Below, in pieces: positions 31,401 through 43,100 of a DNA stretch of 64,000 bases. Every line of letters starts with the position of its first letter. The first letter of the stretch is position 1. The stretch covers positions 1-64,000 of the forward strand of contig JASAMV010000616.1 of assembly GCA_030248065.1 (NCBI GenBank), written 5' to 3'. This stretch comes from Rhynchonema sp. JSB1_4. Its lineage: Eukaryota > Nematoda > Chromadorea > Monhysterida > Xyalidae. A program made the position numbers and the translations under genes. The notes under the pieces were generated by a model. The model saw only the letters and a list, made by a program, of their open reading frames with translations, searched no databases and had not been told where the DNA came from.

Positions 31401-34400
31401 GTACCATCAGTAAGATCATTGTGCCGTGCGTATACCCATGTGGGTACATGCATTGCATGTTGCGTGCACCTATGCATTTTGGTACTGATTGATTGTATTT
31501 CATGTGTTTCGACCGTCCAAGATTTCATCCAATAAAGTCTTTCTGCATGAGATACAAATCTACGTGCATAGTGCAGAACAGAGCATCATTGTTTTTCTTT
31601 TTCGAAAAAAGCAATAGGACATACTGTACGTATACGCACAATTGCGCTCAAAATGGATGGGTTTCGTCTTTGGAGCGCACATGAAGTTATCATTTTAATG
31701 GGAGGCACGCCTCGCGCTGGTAATCCATTTTGGGAACACGGCTTTGTCAACCCTGAAGTTCCCTGAGACTCCAAGGCGGTTGACAAGATGAATAAAACAT
31801 TTCGATCAATGGCTTACTGTTTACGGACTTCTGCAGCGATTTTAAGGAACCATGAGTTTTTTCAGAGGGGCTGCAGCTGCAGGCAAACACGGTTTGTCAA
31901 TATCCGAACTTTTCGTTTCCAAAAGTGGTCCTTGAAAGAAGAAACACCTCAAGATGATAGTGAGGGATTTACGATGCACTATTTAGCGCGCGGGACATGA
32001 TTTATGGCTCGCTTACAAACACACATGGAGGCAAAAACCGTTTTTCTTCACGTTTGAATAGCAAAAACAAACATTTCGAACATGTGGTCACAAAGGGCAC
32101 AGGATTACTCGGTCTAAGACGGTTAAATTCAAATATACAGTCCACCCGTCGGCTTAGGGTGAAATTCTGTTGCAGTTACCGTCGGTTTTGTGCTCAATCT
32201 CCATAGTTTGTGCTCTATGGTACATGTAGAATTAATATTCTTCAAAATCAGCAGAAATGTGGAGCTGCATCAATGTTACTGTAACATTGAAAAGCAATAG
32301 ACCACCGCGTTTCAGGGAAACCACAGCTGCTGCGCCGGAGGTTTGTCTGCAGAGAAAAAGCCCAGCCGTGTGAATATAAAAAACCGCAACAAACAGAAAT
32401 GGAGCAGAAATTGCAAGTCGCGTTCAATATAAGGTTAATACTCGCTCATGCTCCTCTGCACGTTATTACGCACTTCCGGTTTGGTAGACTGGGCCTGCGC
32501 TTTACGATTTTATGTTAAGAACTACATAGATACAGGAACCAGATACACAGATTCCTTCAGGAGGCTCATTTCAAGCCCTGCTAAGAAAAGGATTAAAAGG
32601 TCAACCCACGCAACGAACCCGAACATTGCTGAATCTTTGATCAGATGACCTCAGACAAAACTTTCGAACAGTTCGTGCGACAGCAATATAGCAGAAAAGT
32701 AATGAACCACACTTCAGTCAGTTACTCTATACGAAAACGATGAGGGTGTCATTGGACATGTTCGGTCATGCATGGAGTCGATAGCTGGTGAACCACACAA
32801 ATTGACAACAAACTGCTCACCTCAGAGATGACAAAGTGTTTCACTTTAGCGCGATGGCAGCGTGACAGTTTTTTAACCCATGGAACACAAACCCGTCAAA
32901 TATCGCCATGACCTTTCATTATAATCGCCGGCAATTATGTACATACGGCTGTTCAATAAACGGCGAGCGAGTTTGATGTTTCACATGCAAGCAATGTGGT
33001 GACAGTGACATCATGATGTCACACGACGTTATGATAACCGGCATGGTGCCAAAAAATAATGCAAAAACAGGGTAGCAAACAGCCATAAACAAACATTCAA
33101 TTCCCGGCGGAGCTTCGCACAAAAAAGCTTCGCGGTCGCTTTCTGAGAGCTGTTAAAAGCCACTCACAGATAATGGCATTAAATGAACCCGAAGAGGTGT
33201 ACGGTGTGTACCTATGGATTGAATTAGCACGGAGTGCACTTACTCAAACAATATCAGATCGGACAGGAGGCGAGTTCCGGCAAGTGCAAATTACTTTGAT
33301 GGCTCTGTTTGGTGCAGATTACACTGCAGGAGTATGCATGTGTGTGGACGGAGGCACTCGTCGTTGGATTTCTTTGCGCGATTTCCTGCTGAAAGACAAA
33401 CTAGGGAACTCAATTAAGTATGCGCATGTTGTATTGGGTGCCAAGGATTAAAAAAACAGTGTGACATATTCACAGAATATGCGTAGTACCTGATTTGCGG
33501 GTGGCGCAAATCTAAACAAAGCAGATACATGTACCTACTGCACGGGTGTGCATCACGTAGCGTTTCAGCCCGCACTCCACATGGAATATGAACCTATGTA
33601 AGTGTGAACGTGAATACCTATGTGCAATGTAGCTTCATGCGTGTGCGCTGGCACTAACAGATGCGCTGTGTAGGGCGTGGAGTGTCTTGGGTCAACTTTA
33701 TGGGTCCTGCCAGTTAACATGAGCTATATAGTTTCATAACAATAATGAGACACCGTGTCGAGAGCCTTCCAAATACCAAAGCACGTTGTTGGCAGGCCCC
33801 ACTAATTTCAATAACACTATATACATATAGCTGGGTCATGTCGAGTACTAGCAGGTTGTTCATGACAAACGCCACGATGGGTGCTACTAATGCAGTGCGG
33901 CCACATATACTGCTATTACGGGAAGCGAGAGCTGTTCGAAAGGCCACCAAGCCAACACAGAATTACCACGTTTAAACAAGGGAAGCAGTGGAGAGAAGCA
34001 GAAGGGCGTGCGCGCCTTCTGGCGTTGACCACGGCCCACCCAAATTACATGCATGGCATGTGTGTAATCAGTAGTTGGTCTGGTCTGGTGTACATAAAAA
34101 CACGTGTGGCCTCTTCACGAAAAGGAACCTATTGGAACATTACTATGGCAATGGTATCCACCTTGGCCATGATTAGGCCAGATAAAGCAAAAGCATGACA
34201 CGAAACATCAGTCAGCCGAGTACACGCCTGGTTTGCATTGGGCATGTGAAACTGATCCGTATTTCAACAATTTTCAGATGTTCAGTTTCGAATAGCTCAA
34301 ATCTCTCATGATGAAAAGGAAACATGACGAAACATTCTGCAACACTCAGGAAATATTTACATAAAAGTCGTGAGTCATCAATCACCCGCTGTCACACTCG

Positions 34401-34706
34401 CTGTTTCGCTTCACCACACACGAGTACAAATGTGCAAAACGGATAAATAATATATTGAGAAATATTTCGGCAAGAGCAGAGCCCACAAAGAACATGAACG
34501 TCATAAAAATATTTGTGTGACTTGGGCATGTAAAAACTTTGGCTGTCACCAGTTGCGCTGAAATCTCTCGGAAATAAAATACGAACCAGAAATTTAATTA
34601 ATTGTATTTTATTATTCTTTCAACAAATGAAAAAATAAGCAGCTTACGTGTGTATCACAAAACCGGACTAGCGAGTGAGCAGCGCGTATATCATCAGACT
34701 GTAACT
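28495..34706. other. Gene-poor 6-kb spacer
   Basis: No exon chain could be supported. A 92-codon open segment at 33173-33451 on the plus strand has ordinary amino-acid composition but no family match and no splice partners that I can recognise. TTTATT at 34608-34613 (AATAAA on the minus strand) lies about 95 bases past the oxidoreductase stop and is its likely polyadenylation signal. Confidence 0.45.
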
Positions 34707-37700
34707 TCAGGTTCTACACGTAATTACAACCTTACCAAACGGTTTCTTGTTCTTCACACAATCGATGGCATCATTGATATTGTCGAGATTGAACTGTTTG
34801 GGTGGCAGAACCTGTGGTGAATTCAAAATGCTCATGAATACCACATGCCTCAAATGCGGAACTGAAGTTGCGACAGTGGTGTGAATGTGCGAGGACACAG
34901 TCTGCTCTCATTGCAGCGATCTTGTTAACAGGCGCCCGAACGTCTCGTCACGCCACCATTTTTTCCCACGTGCACAAAATTCCAACAAACAAATGTGACA
35001 AATATTCCTACAAACAAACGACAAAATTCACACCTGAAAGTATCCCCGTTCCTGCCAGTCAACCAATCTGTCAATTATGTCATGAAAATGGTCTCTATCG
35101 TCTTCAGCCAGCCCGCCAAGTCGGATACCTGCAATTAAAAAGAAAAACATTGATTTGCACAATTGATCAACAGAACAAACAGCTTAGACTGTAGTTTTAC
35201 GCAACAACGAAAATTGCCAACCAGATACAGTAGCCCTGTGCGCAATGAGATCGCTTAGCGTTAGTGTGGGCACTTGATTCGACGAGAAACCAGTCGTGAT
35301 TAGGTGACCTCCCGGCCTGAGGCTGGATAAATATAAAAGTGGTGAAATTCAAATATGCAAACCCACGAACAAAATAAAACCACGATACAAAAAATATTTA
35401 CGATTTGAGCGCCAGATCGAACCAAAACCCGCCGACGGTATCGATAATTAGATCACACCCCCGGCCGCCCGTTATCTTCTTCACCAGTTTGGGCAGGTTT
35501 TCATCGGTGTATTCAACTGTGGCCTGAAAACGGAGATCGGTTGCAGATTAGTGAAACAAAAATGACACTTTGGTCCAAAATTCGATTTCATTTCAAGTCT
35601 CGGCCTGTTCATCACATGTGCATTGTAGAGCAATGTTCATTTCGGGGTGCCCTGTTCCTGCACCGTTTTTGTCGTTTTTTTCGACACACCCACGCTGTTT
35701 ACCAAGTCATCGTCAGTGCCAATGCATCAGATGGCCACAAAACGCGCGAGTTGCTAGTTAGCTTCTGCTTCGTTCCTTGCGCAAAACACGCAGCGACACA
35801 CACAATTGTGCGTCACACGGCTCCGAATACAGAACACAAAATTGCTTTTCTTTTACGTTCCAGAATCAGGTGAAAATGTAGAACGTTCCAATATTACACC
35901 TGCACGCCCATCGGCCTGACAAGCGCACACTTTTCTTCACTCTCGGCACCGGCGATAACATTGCATTTGTAAACATTCAGAGCGAGATCAATACACGCAA
36001 TACCAGTGGCACCTTGTGATGATAGCACCAGGACGGTGGAACTGGAATCAAGAAAAATATTGCAGGCTGCATCAAGCGGTCGACTTTGGCCTTCAGATAT
36101 TTCGGTGCGTGCCAAATGCCAAATTGGTTCGAATGTTTAAATTTCTTTCAAACTACCTTTTAAAATGCTTATCCATTTCCAAACAAAAAGAAATTGCCCT
36201 ATCAGGTTTCATGACGCAATTGTTTTCACGATAAATCTGAAAACCAGATTCAGAACCAACCTTTCTTGCACCTTGCCCACTTCTTGCAGCGCCAGATAGG
36301 CCGTGCCGTACGCAACGGGTATCGACGCGGCAATTTCATATTTGAGAGAGTGCGGGATTTTGTAAGCGGCCTGGAAAACGATTTTCGTGAATGAAAAATG
36401 CAATCTGAACAATTCTCACAAAAATATTCTCAAAGAAATGAAACCGACCTTGACATTCAACGTGCATCTCTCGGCGAACGCGCCTTGCGAATGCGTTTTT
36501 ATGCCCAACACACGATCGCCAACTTTGAAGTTCGACACTTTCGGTCCGAGCTCAATCACCTCGCCGGCCAGCTCGAAGCCTGAAAATGAAATTTAGTGAT
36601 GTTTTTGGAGCGAGGGAAGCGAATGAGAGTCCTAAAATTAGGCGTTCGCGTAGATGTGCCTTAACTCTGGTTCTGGTTTGGACATCGATCATATATTCGA
36701 CATTAAACACTTTGTATTGAAGGATTGCGAAACTGACGGTGCGTGAGTGAGCGGACCGCAGAAGTAGAATTCATCAAAGGATGAAAACTAAATGACAAGA
36801 TTGAGCGGGCAGCGCGGTTTCTAACGTTGACACCTCTCCAGTCCTCCAAAGAAACAAAAACATCAAACCAGGGACAACAGGCAGTTTGGGCCGCAGATGA
36901 TAGGAACCCCGGATGAAGGCAATATCGGGCGAATTGACGCCTGCACTGTCGACCTGGAAGATTTGCAAAGTTGGAGAATATAACGAGATTCAGCTGATCA
37001 ACATCCCTCCGCTCCACGCGACGGCGGGAATCGGGCCGGGCCTGAGGTCTCCGGGCCGACTTCTGGAATGTCGGGTCTGACCAGGGCGGCTGACCCGAAA
37101 CAAAAGGCCGACATCATCGAATTTCAAAAAAAGTAATTTTTCAGCGTAAATTTGCCACGGTTTCTCGCGATTCATCAAACTGGTACCGACTTCCAGGATT
37201 GTCAGGTGTCTTTCAAACAAAAAACAGTAATTTTTGCACTAAAATTGTTTCAGAGTATAATCAGAAAAACTCGGGCCTGGCCGACCTCAGGACCTCGTCG
37301 GGCCGGGGCGGGGTACACCGTGAGAAGGAACCTAACTACAGCCCCCGGGAAGAGCTCCAGTAATACAGTGCTGTGGCTACTTTGGCGGGGCGGGTAGGGT
37401 ACACAGGTGAAAAAATCCGGGGCGGGGGTAGTGTACCTGGGGGGACCTTGGGTGGGGGCAGTGTCGTTCCTGGTCCGGCGCGGCGGTTAGTGTACCTACC
37501 CCTTTTTTCCGTGCGGCGGTTTGTACCTCCCTGGGGAGGAAGGGGGAGGGGGAGACCCAAATTCAGGAAAAAGTTGCTTTTTGAGGTAGAAAATTTGACC
37601 GATTTTTGCCTCTTTTTGGAAAAAATTCTCCATAAAAAGGGTATTTTGGCGACTTTTAACATCATTGACCTAAAAATTACCAATTTTAGGCCTAAAAATG

Positions 37701-39690
37701 AACATTTTAGGCCTAAAAAATTCCGATTTTAGGCAAAAATTGAGGCGGTTAGTGTACCTGGCGCGGCGGTTAGTGTACTAGTGTTTAGTGTACCTTGGTC
37801 GCGGCGGTTAGTGTACCTTAGGGCAGTGTTGGAGGTGGGGGGGGGGGGGGGTTTGGGGGGGGGGGTAGCCCCCCCCCAGTACAGTAGGTATCCCCCCTCG
37901 CCTGGTACAGTAGGTATCCCCCCCCCCGATGTTTGGCATGGTACAGTAGGTATCCCCCCGATTTTCACCCCGGTACAGTAGGTATCCCCCCCGATTTTGC
38001 CCCAAAAGTGCCAATTTTTGACCAAAATGGCCGAAATTAGTGCAAAATCAGTGGATTTTACCTCAAATTACCCGAAATTCGCGCGCTACGCGCGCAAATA
38101 CTACGTTTTCACACGATTCCACACATAATAAACACATAAAAATTTTCACCCCAAAACCTAACCCCCCCCCCCCAAACCCCCCCCCCTAGGTACATAACCC
38201 CCCCCAGGCCATCGGCTCTGGTACAGTAGGTATCCCCCCCTCTCCGAGCGCGGTACAGTAGGTATCCCCCCCCTCCAGAGTACCTCCAACACTGCCTTAG
38301 GGGGGTAGTGTAGTTCCTGGTCCGGCGCGGCGGTTAGTGTACCTACCCCTTTTTTCCGTGCGGCGGTTAGTGTACCTCCCTGGGGGGAAGGGGGGAAGAC
38401 CCAAATTCAGGAAAAAGTCACTTTTTGAGGTAGAAAATTTGACCGATTTTTGGCCCTTTTTGGAAAAAATTCTCCATAAAAAGGGTATTTTGGCGACTTT
38501 TGACAACATCGACCCAAAAATCACCCGTTTTAGGCCTAAAAATGCCCATTTTAGGCCTAAAAATGCCTACTTTAGGCAAAAATTGGGGGAGATAGTGTAC
38601 CCGGAGCAGGGGGAGATAGGGGGATAGTGTACCACCTGAGGGGGAGATAGCGTACCCGAGGGGGGCCCCCTCCCCCCCAGGAACTACACTGATTACAAGC
38701 AAACAAACCCGCTTCAAATACAGTATTTCAGCTTCACGAACGTTTTTTTTCAGAATCGGGTCAGTGAATCAACAGAACAGAGCCCTCGGGAGGAGCCGGG
38801 CGGGACAGGACAGAGCCCCGTAATCAGAGGTGGGAATCGGGCCGGCCCGGCCCGACGTTCGGGCCGGGCCGGGCCGGGCCGACTTTTCGGAATGTCGGGC
38901 CGGGCCGGGCCGGGGTGGCCGGCCCGAAAAGGCCCGACATCATCGAATTTCAATAAAAAATCGTGATTTTTTAGGCTAAATTTGCCAAAATTTCTCGCGA
39001 TTCTGCAAATTAGTACCGACTTCCATGATTATCAGGTATTTTTAAACCAAAAAAACAGTAATTTTTGCACCAAAAAAATTGTTTCAAAATATCATCAGAA
39101 AAAGTCGGGCCGAAAAAATCGGGCCGGGCCGGGCCGACTTTTTTCCAAGTCGGGCCGGGCCGGGCCGGACTTCCCGGCCCGAACTGTCGGGCCGGGCCGG
39201 GCCGGGCCGACCCCCGGACCTCGTCGGGCCGGGCCGGGCCGAGGTAACCCGGCCCGATTCCCACCTCTGCCCGTAATACAATGCAGCTCCCCAAAATGGG
39301 GGCAGTGAATTTAATAAAGCCCCTTCTATTTAGGTTTTACAGTAACTCCCAATTCTCGGCCAGATTCCCACCTCAACATCGACGAAGGTGGCAATCGGGC
39401 CGAGTTTGGTAGGCCTTGCCCCGCCGCCCGCCCGATCCCCATAATCGAACGAAACTGAATTCGATAACCTGCACAAGTATTTCATCATCCTTCGGTTTTA
39501 GCTCACGTTTTTGAGCTTCGATCACCAATGGTTTATCGTAATCCTTAAGCAGGGCAGCTCGAAAGCCACGAACTTGTGAGAATTTAACGAAATTGCCACA
39601 AATTTTATTTGAGGGACACAAAACTTGATGAACGCGTTTTGAAGCCACCGGCAGAGCAGCAGTCGAAAATCTAGCACTTTTTGACAGCAT
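34707..39690 (-). CDS. Quinone oxidoreductase-like protein (zeta-crystallin/MDR family), probably mitochondrial
   Basis: A medium-chain reductase of the NADPH:quinone oxidoreductase branch, which lacks structural zinc and reduces quinones or enones with NADPH. Nine exons, 368 aa: 39690-39469, 36953-36869, 36579-36449, 36370-36261, 36041-35900, 35523-35402, 35316-35222, 35128-35034, 34811-34707. The first 40 residues are rich in Ser, Arg and Ala with few acids (MLSKSARFSTAALP), typical of a mitochondrial presequence; the enzyme proper begins at FRAALLKDYDKPLV. Further marks: AGVNSPDIAFIRG and GFELAGEVIELG of the catalytic domain, the SIPVAYGTAYLAL segment, and a Rossmann nucleotide motif VLVLSSQGATGIACIDLAL (about residues 185-203). 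The C-terminus is PFGKVVITCRT. The usual AAGGVG is QGATGIA here. Translation could start 19 codons earlier, but CTTCAG just before suggests a splice acceptor there. Intron 1 (2.5 kb) is packed with miniature transposons. Confidence 0.92.
37022..37315. repeat. Degenerate copy of the hAT-type miniature element
   Basis: It shares an ordered core with the intact element at 38825-39269: the tracts GACATCATCGAATTTCAA, AATTTGCCA then TTTCTCGCGATTC, GTACCGACTTCCA, and AACAGTAATTTTTGCAC. The GGGCCGG-rich ends are eroded (GGCGGGAATCGGGCCGGG remains at left) and no target duplication is left. It is the older copy of the pair. Confidence 0.75.
37459..38691. repeat. Composite GTGTACC-repeat element with 15-bp terminal inverted repeat
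   Basis: The ends are CAGTGTCGTTCCTGG (37459) and CCAGGAACTACACTG (38677-38691), complementary at 14 of 15 positions. Between them a roughly 290-bp module occurs twice in direct orientation (about 37467-37750 and 38311-38596). It starts TCCGGCGCGGCGGTTAGTG and ends in TTTTAGGCCTAAAAATG words. Between the modules sits another inserted element (37822-38296). GCGGCGGTTAGTGTACC recurs many times. Host of the nest: intron 1 of the oxidoreductase. Confidence 0.7.
37822..38296. repeat. Nested miniature element with TTAG target duplication and C/G homopolymers
   Basis: Terminal inverted repeats GGCAGTGTTGGAGGT and ACCTCCAACACTGCC are flanked by TTAG on both sides (37818-37821, 38297-38300). Inside are long G runs (about 37838-37863), then C runs. 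The 19-base unit GTACAGTAGGTATCCCCCC is iterated at least six times, at both ends of the interior. It has inserted between the two modules of the 37459-38691 element. The short target site is compatible with a PIF/Harbinger-type (TTA) or similar element. Confidence 0.8.
38825..39269. mobile_element. Non-autonomous hAT-type element (MITE), 445 bp
   Basis: A perfect 8-bp target duplication CCCGTAAT (38817-38824 and 39270-39277) flanks terminal inverted repeats CAGAGGTGGGAATCGGGCC and GGCCCGATTCCCACCTCTG. The 8-bp duplication and the CAGAGGTGG-type end are hallmarks of the hAT superfamily. The subterminal regions are almost pure GGGCCGGGCC iterations in both orientations; the central 150 bp is AT-rich and unique. 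There is no open frame, so it must have been moved by a transposase encoded elsewhere. The intact duplication implies a recent insertion. Confidence 0.9.
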
Positions 39691-40171
39691 GCTGGAGGCT
39701 TGAACACCTGAAGTCTTGTATTTGTGTCGATTGGATTCGTTCAAAAAAAATCGCTCGGATTCGGATTGCGATTTACGTTTGATTTTGTCTATTTTTCTTT
39801 AAAGTACCAGCACATGGTTTAAGTCGAGTAGCCCTGAATTATAAAGAACGAATTCTTGAACCAGTTGTACGTGAAACATCAGATCAACTGGGTGATCTGG
39901 TAAACCGGAGCGTCAGACAGTTGGTGTGTGGTGGTGATCCACGTGCTTGATTTGATCGTGTGCGGGCATTTATTGACTTTGCGACATTAATTACAATTAG
40001 GCACTGTGTTGTCAAAGTGTACAGTACAGCACGGCTGACCTGGGACTTTCCTCACAGGTTCTGGCATGTTGCACTGTAACTGGAACAAAATACTTTTTTC
40101 AAACAGCCCACAAGAACACGAGAGAAAAAAGTCATTTTGTCAGTTTTTAGTCGGATAAGAACGAATCCTTG

Positions 40172-43100
40172 CTAAAGACTAGACAATCGATTCAATAAGC
40201 GAGATCGCTCATCAAGAGCATCTTCAGCATGATCCGGTTCCGTGTCACTTGGCGGCTGGCCATTGTCAAAAATGTCTTGGAACGGACGATTGGCGGTTTC
40301 AGGCAGACACTTGTAGAAATAGACGAAAATGACGATGGAAAGAATGGCCATGATGAGCAGCGAGACTGATTGTTGTGGGATCAAAGGGTGCACGTATTGA
40401 CTGACGGCAGCCATAGCTGTGTAGCCGACCATACCGATCAACAGGGTCTTGGAGCGAACGTGTTGTGGCACGATTTCAACTGAAACATCATCTTGCGATG
40501 TTTTGTATTTCAAACGACAGCGGAACAGTAGGAAACACGCCACAACGAACAACTATGTGACCCCGACCGAACAAAAAACCTTCTGCTTTCTTTCAACAAG
40601 AAAACGTCAATTTCGAGAGTCATTTGGTGATAAGAGCGGATCTGTCACCGAACATGAGACCAGAAGATTTTTTCTTCCGTTTGAAATTTATATACAGCAA
40701 TGTGCTTTATGCAGCTGTCCGTTTTTCAACTCGTTTTTACAAGCGGGCGGTGCACCAACGTATAGGCAATCCGCCGCCAGCTCATGGCACTCAACACACA
40801 CAGGCTGCACGCTACATTACTGCCATCAATGAATGTATGTATTTTCTGCAGTTATTCTTTGAAACATCCCCAAATTTTGCAATAACGCAGAAAAGTGTTA
40901 TGTCAAGCAGATAATGAAAACGGAGTTAATTATAAAGCGGCCAACAAAGTATGACACTCGTTCAAAGTTTGCATTTCGTTTAGAAAATGGCGTGTGCTGC
41001 TGCTGCATGCGTTGTGTATATAAAAAGTGCCATGAGCCGATGGGTTGCCTATACGACAAATCAATAAGACACAGAGCCACCTAGTTTAGCGTCAACACTC
41101 ACCCATGACGGCCAGTGCCGCGGCATCGAATGGATTGTAGGCGCACATGTGCACCAGGACACAGATGATGACCACGGCGATCGCAATCGAATTTGATTCA
41201 GTGGGGATCCTCTGATATTCGAAAAAGTCGACGGCACTAATAATGAGCGATGGAATTATGCAGGCGGCTAACGTGAAGAAAAGGGTTCGACGACGGCCTT
41301 GGAATTCAACAAAGTAGCTACATGGCACTGACACCATCACCTCGATTATTATTACGATGACGGTGCAAACCGAGGCCACGTTTAGTTGGAGACCTGAAAA
41401 TTAGGACAATATTTGATGCTCTGCTACAGCTTTAAGTGTGCTTTTAAATTTTTGATGGTTTTCTGGGACCGGACTGCATAACGTTTGCTTCAGGTAAGAT
41501 CATCGTCGCTGCGAATGTGCCAGACATAACACATCCCAGAAGCGAAGTCAGCTTGGTTTTATGCCGAAGCCCGTAACCCACCGAAACTCTGGAATATTGC
41601 CGTTGAATAGTTGAGCAGAATGAAGAAGCCCGTTCCTCCGCGCAACACCCCGGTCAGTGTCACCATCACGGTCGCATGTCGCAACCTCGTGTCCGTCCAC
41701 AAACCGATCCACGACGCCGAATGGTCGTCGCGATGGGATCTTTCATTTGTAAGATCCTCCAATGTGCACTCGACGTTGTCGACACCCTGGAATCAGGGCG
41801 CTGGCTAAACATTAACGTTGTTTCCCACCAATTCGTTCGATAATGACGTTGAGAACGTCCGCACAGATTTATAGTTTCAGTTCAGGGTCTGGCTTCTGTC
41901 TGAGCCTGAGTTACCCAACTACAAACCTTTTCTTGACATTGTCTCAAACGAATTATATACAGCGTGACATTGACATGCCGCAGCCACGATACCATAAATC
42001 CCAACTTTGAATTTCGATTTATGTATTGCCGTGACAATCACCTGATAAAACTCAATCGCTCTGGCGGTAGCTGGTTCATCATGGCGACTGAGAAACAGAA
42101 ATCGTGGGCTCTCATGCGACCAGATTAGTATTGGCATTGCGATCATAGCAGGAACGACGGTTAATACCATTGCCCATGGCCAGCCCCAATCGTTGCCAAG
42201 GACCAATGGACTTCCCATAATTGCACCTGCATTGGGAATATGTTCTTAGCAAGACCAAAGACAGCAATGACAGAGGGAACAGCAGTAAAGATTCTCCGTA
42301 CAGATTCTTCGTGATGACCCCTTGTGAACGGCCCCAGGTGTACGTCACCACAACATACATAAACAGTCAGTTAGTTACCCATCAAATCGCCGAACGCAAA
42401 GTAGAAAATGGACATTGCGGTGAAGAATCCACGCCATCGCGTCGGGGGCGCTTCGATCAACAGCAGGCTGGTGACGTTGCTGCCCAGACCTGTTGATATA
42501 AATCAATCAATCGTTCGTAAAATAATATATAGTTTCGGTTAAGTAAAAAGTATAAGCCAGGGGTATAATGCAAAATACACCGTGGTGACTATCAAGCGAG
42601 TCACAATCTACGGGGCACATAATCTCTGTGCCCGCGAAATAAAAGACAGGGAGAGAGAGACCAATGATAATGCCGGTGATTAGTCGTCCAATCAGCAACA
42701 TCGCGAATGACTCGATCCATTTGGATGCGAACATCAGGGTACCACTGAGTATCGATATGAATGACATGGCTATATTCGTAGCGCGACGACCGAAACGATC
42801 GCACGTCACTGTGAATAGCACACCTGCGCAGAGAACAGTTGCTTTGACATTGCGCCCCGAGGTGTGAACATGAACAGGAAATTTAGTTTTAACCAAAGGC
42901 AACAGGAAGCTTAGACCTGCCCGAAGTGAATGGGAAACTTACATTTCGTCAGTCGAGGGGACGGGTCCACACATTTGCGTTAACCGAGAGTCATCTTGAA
43001 TTAAGCCAAGATCAATATTGTGTTCTTTAGCCGGGTTTTCTAAAATGACCCTGGTTAACGCAAAAGTATGACCATGAACAGAAGCTAGAATCAACGGGTC

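Noticed and set aside
33173..33451. 92-codon plus-strand open frame
   Set aside because: Plausible composition but no recognisable family, no splice partners and no supporting neighbours.
37022..39280. GC-rich open frames full of Gly-Pro-Arg, resembling collagen
   Set aside because: They are translations of the GGGCCGG-rich arms of the hAT-type elements and lack a regular Gly-X-Y register.
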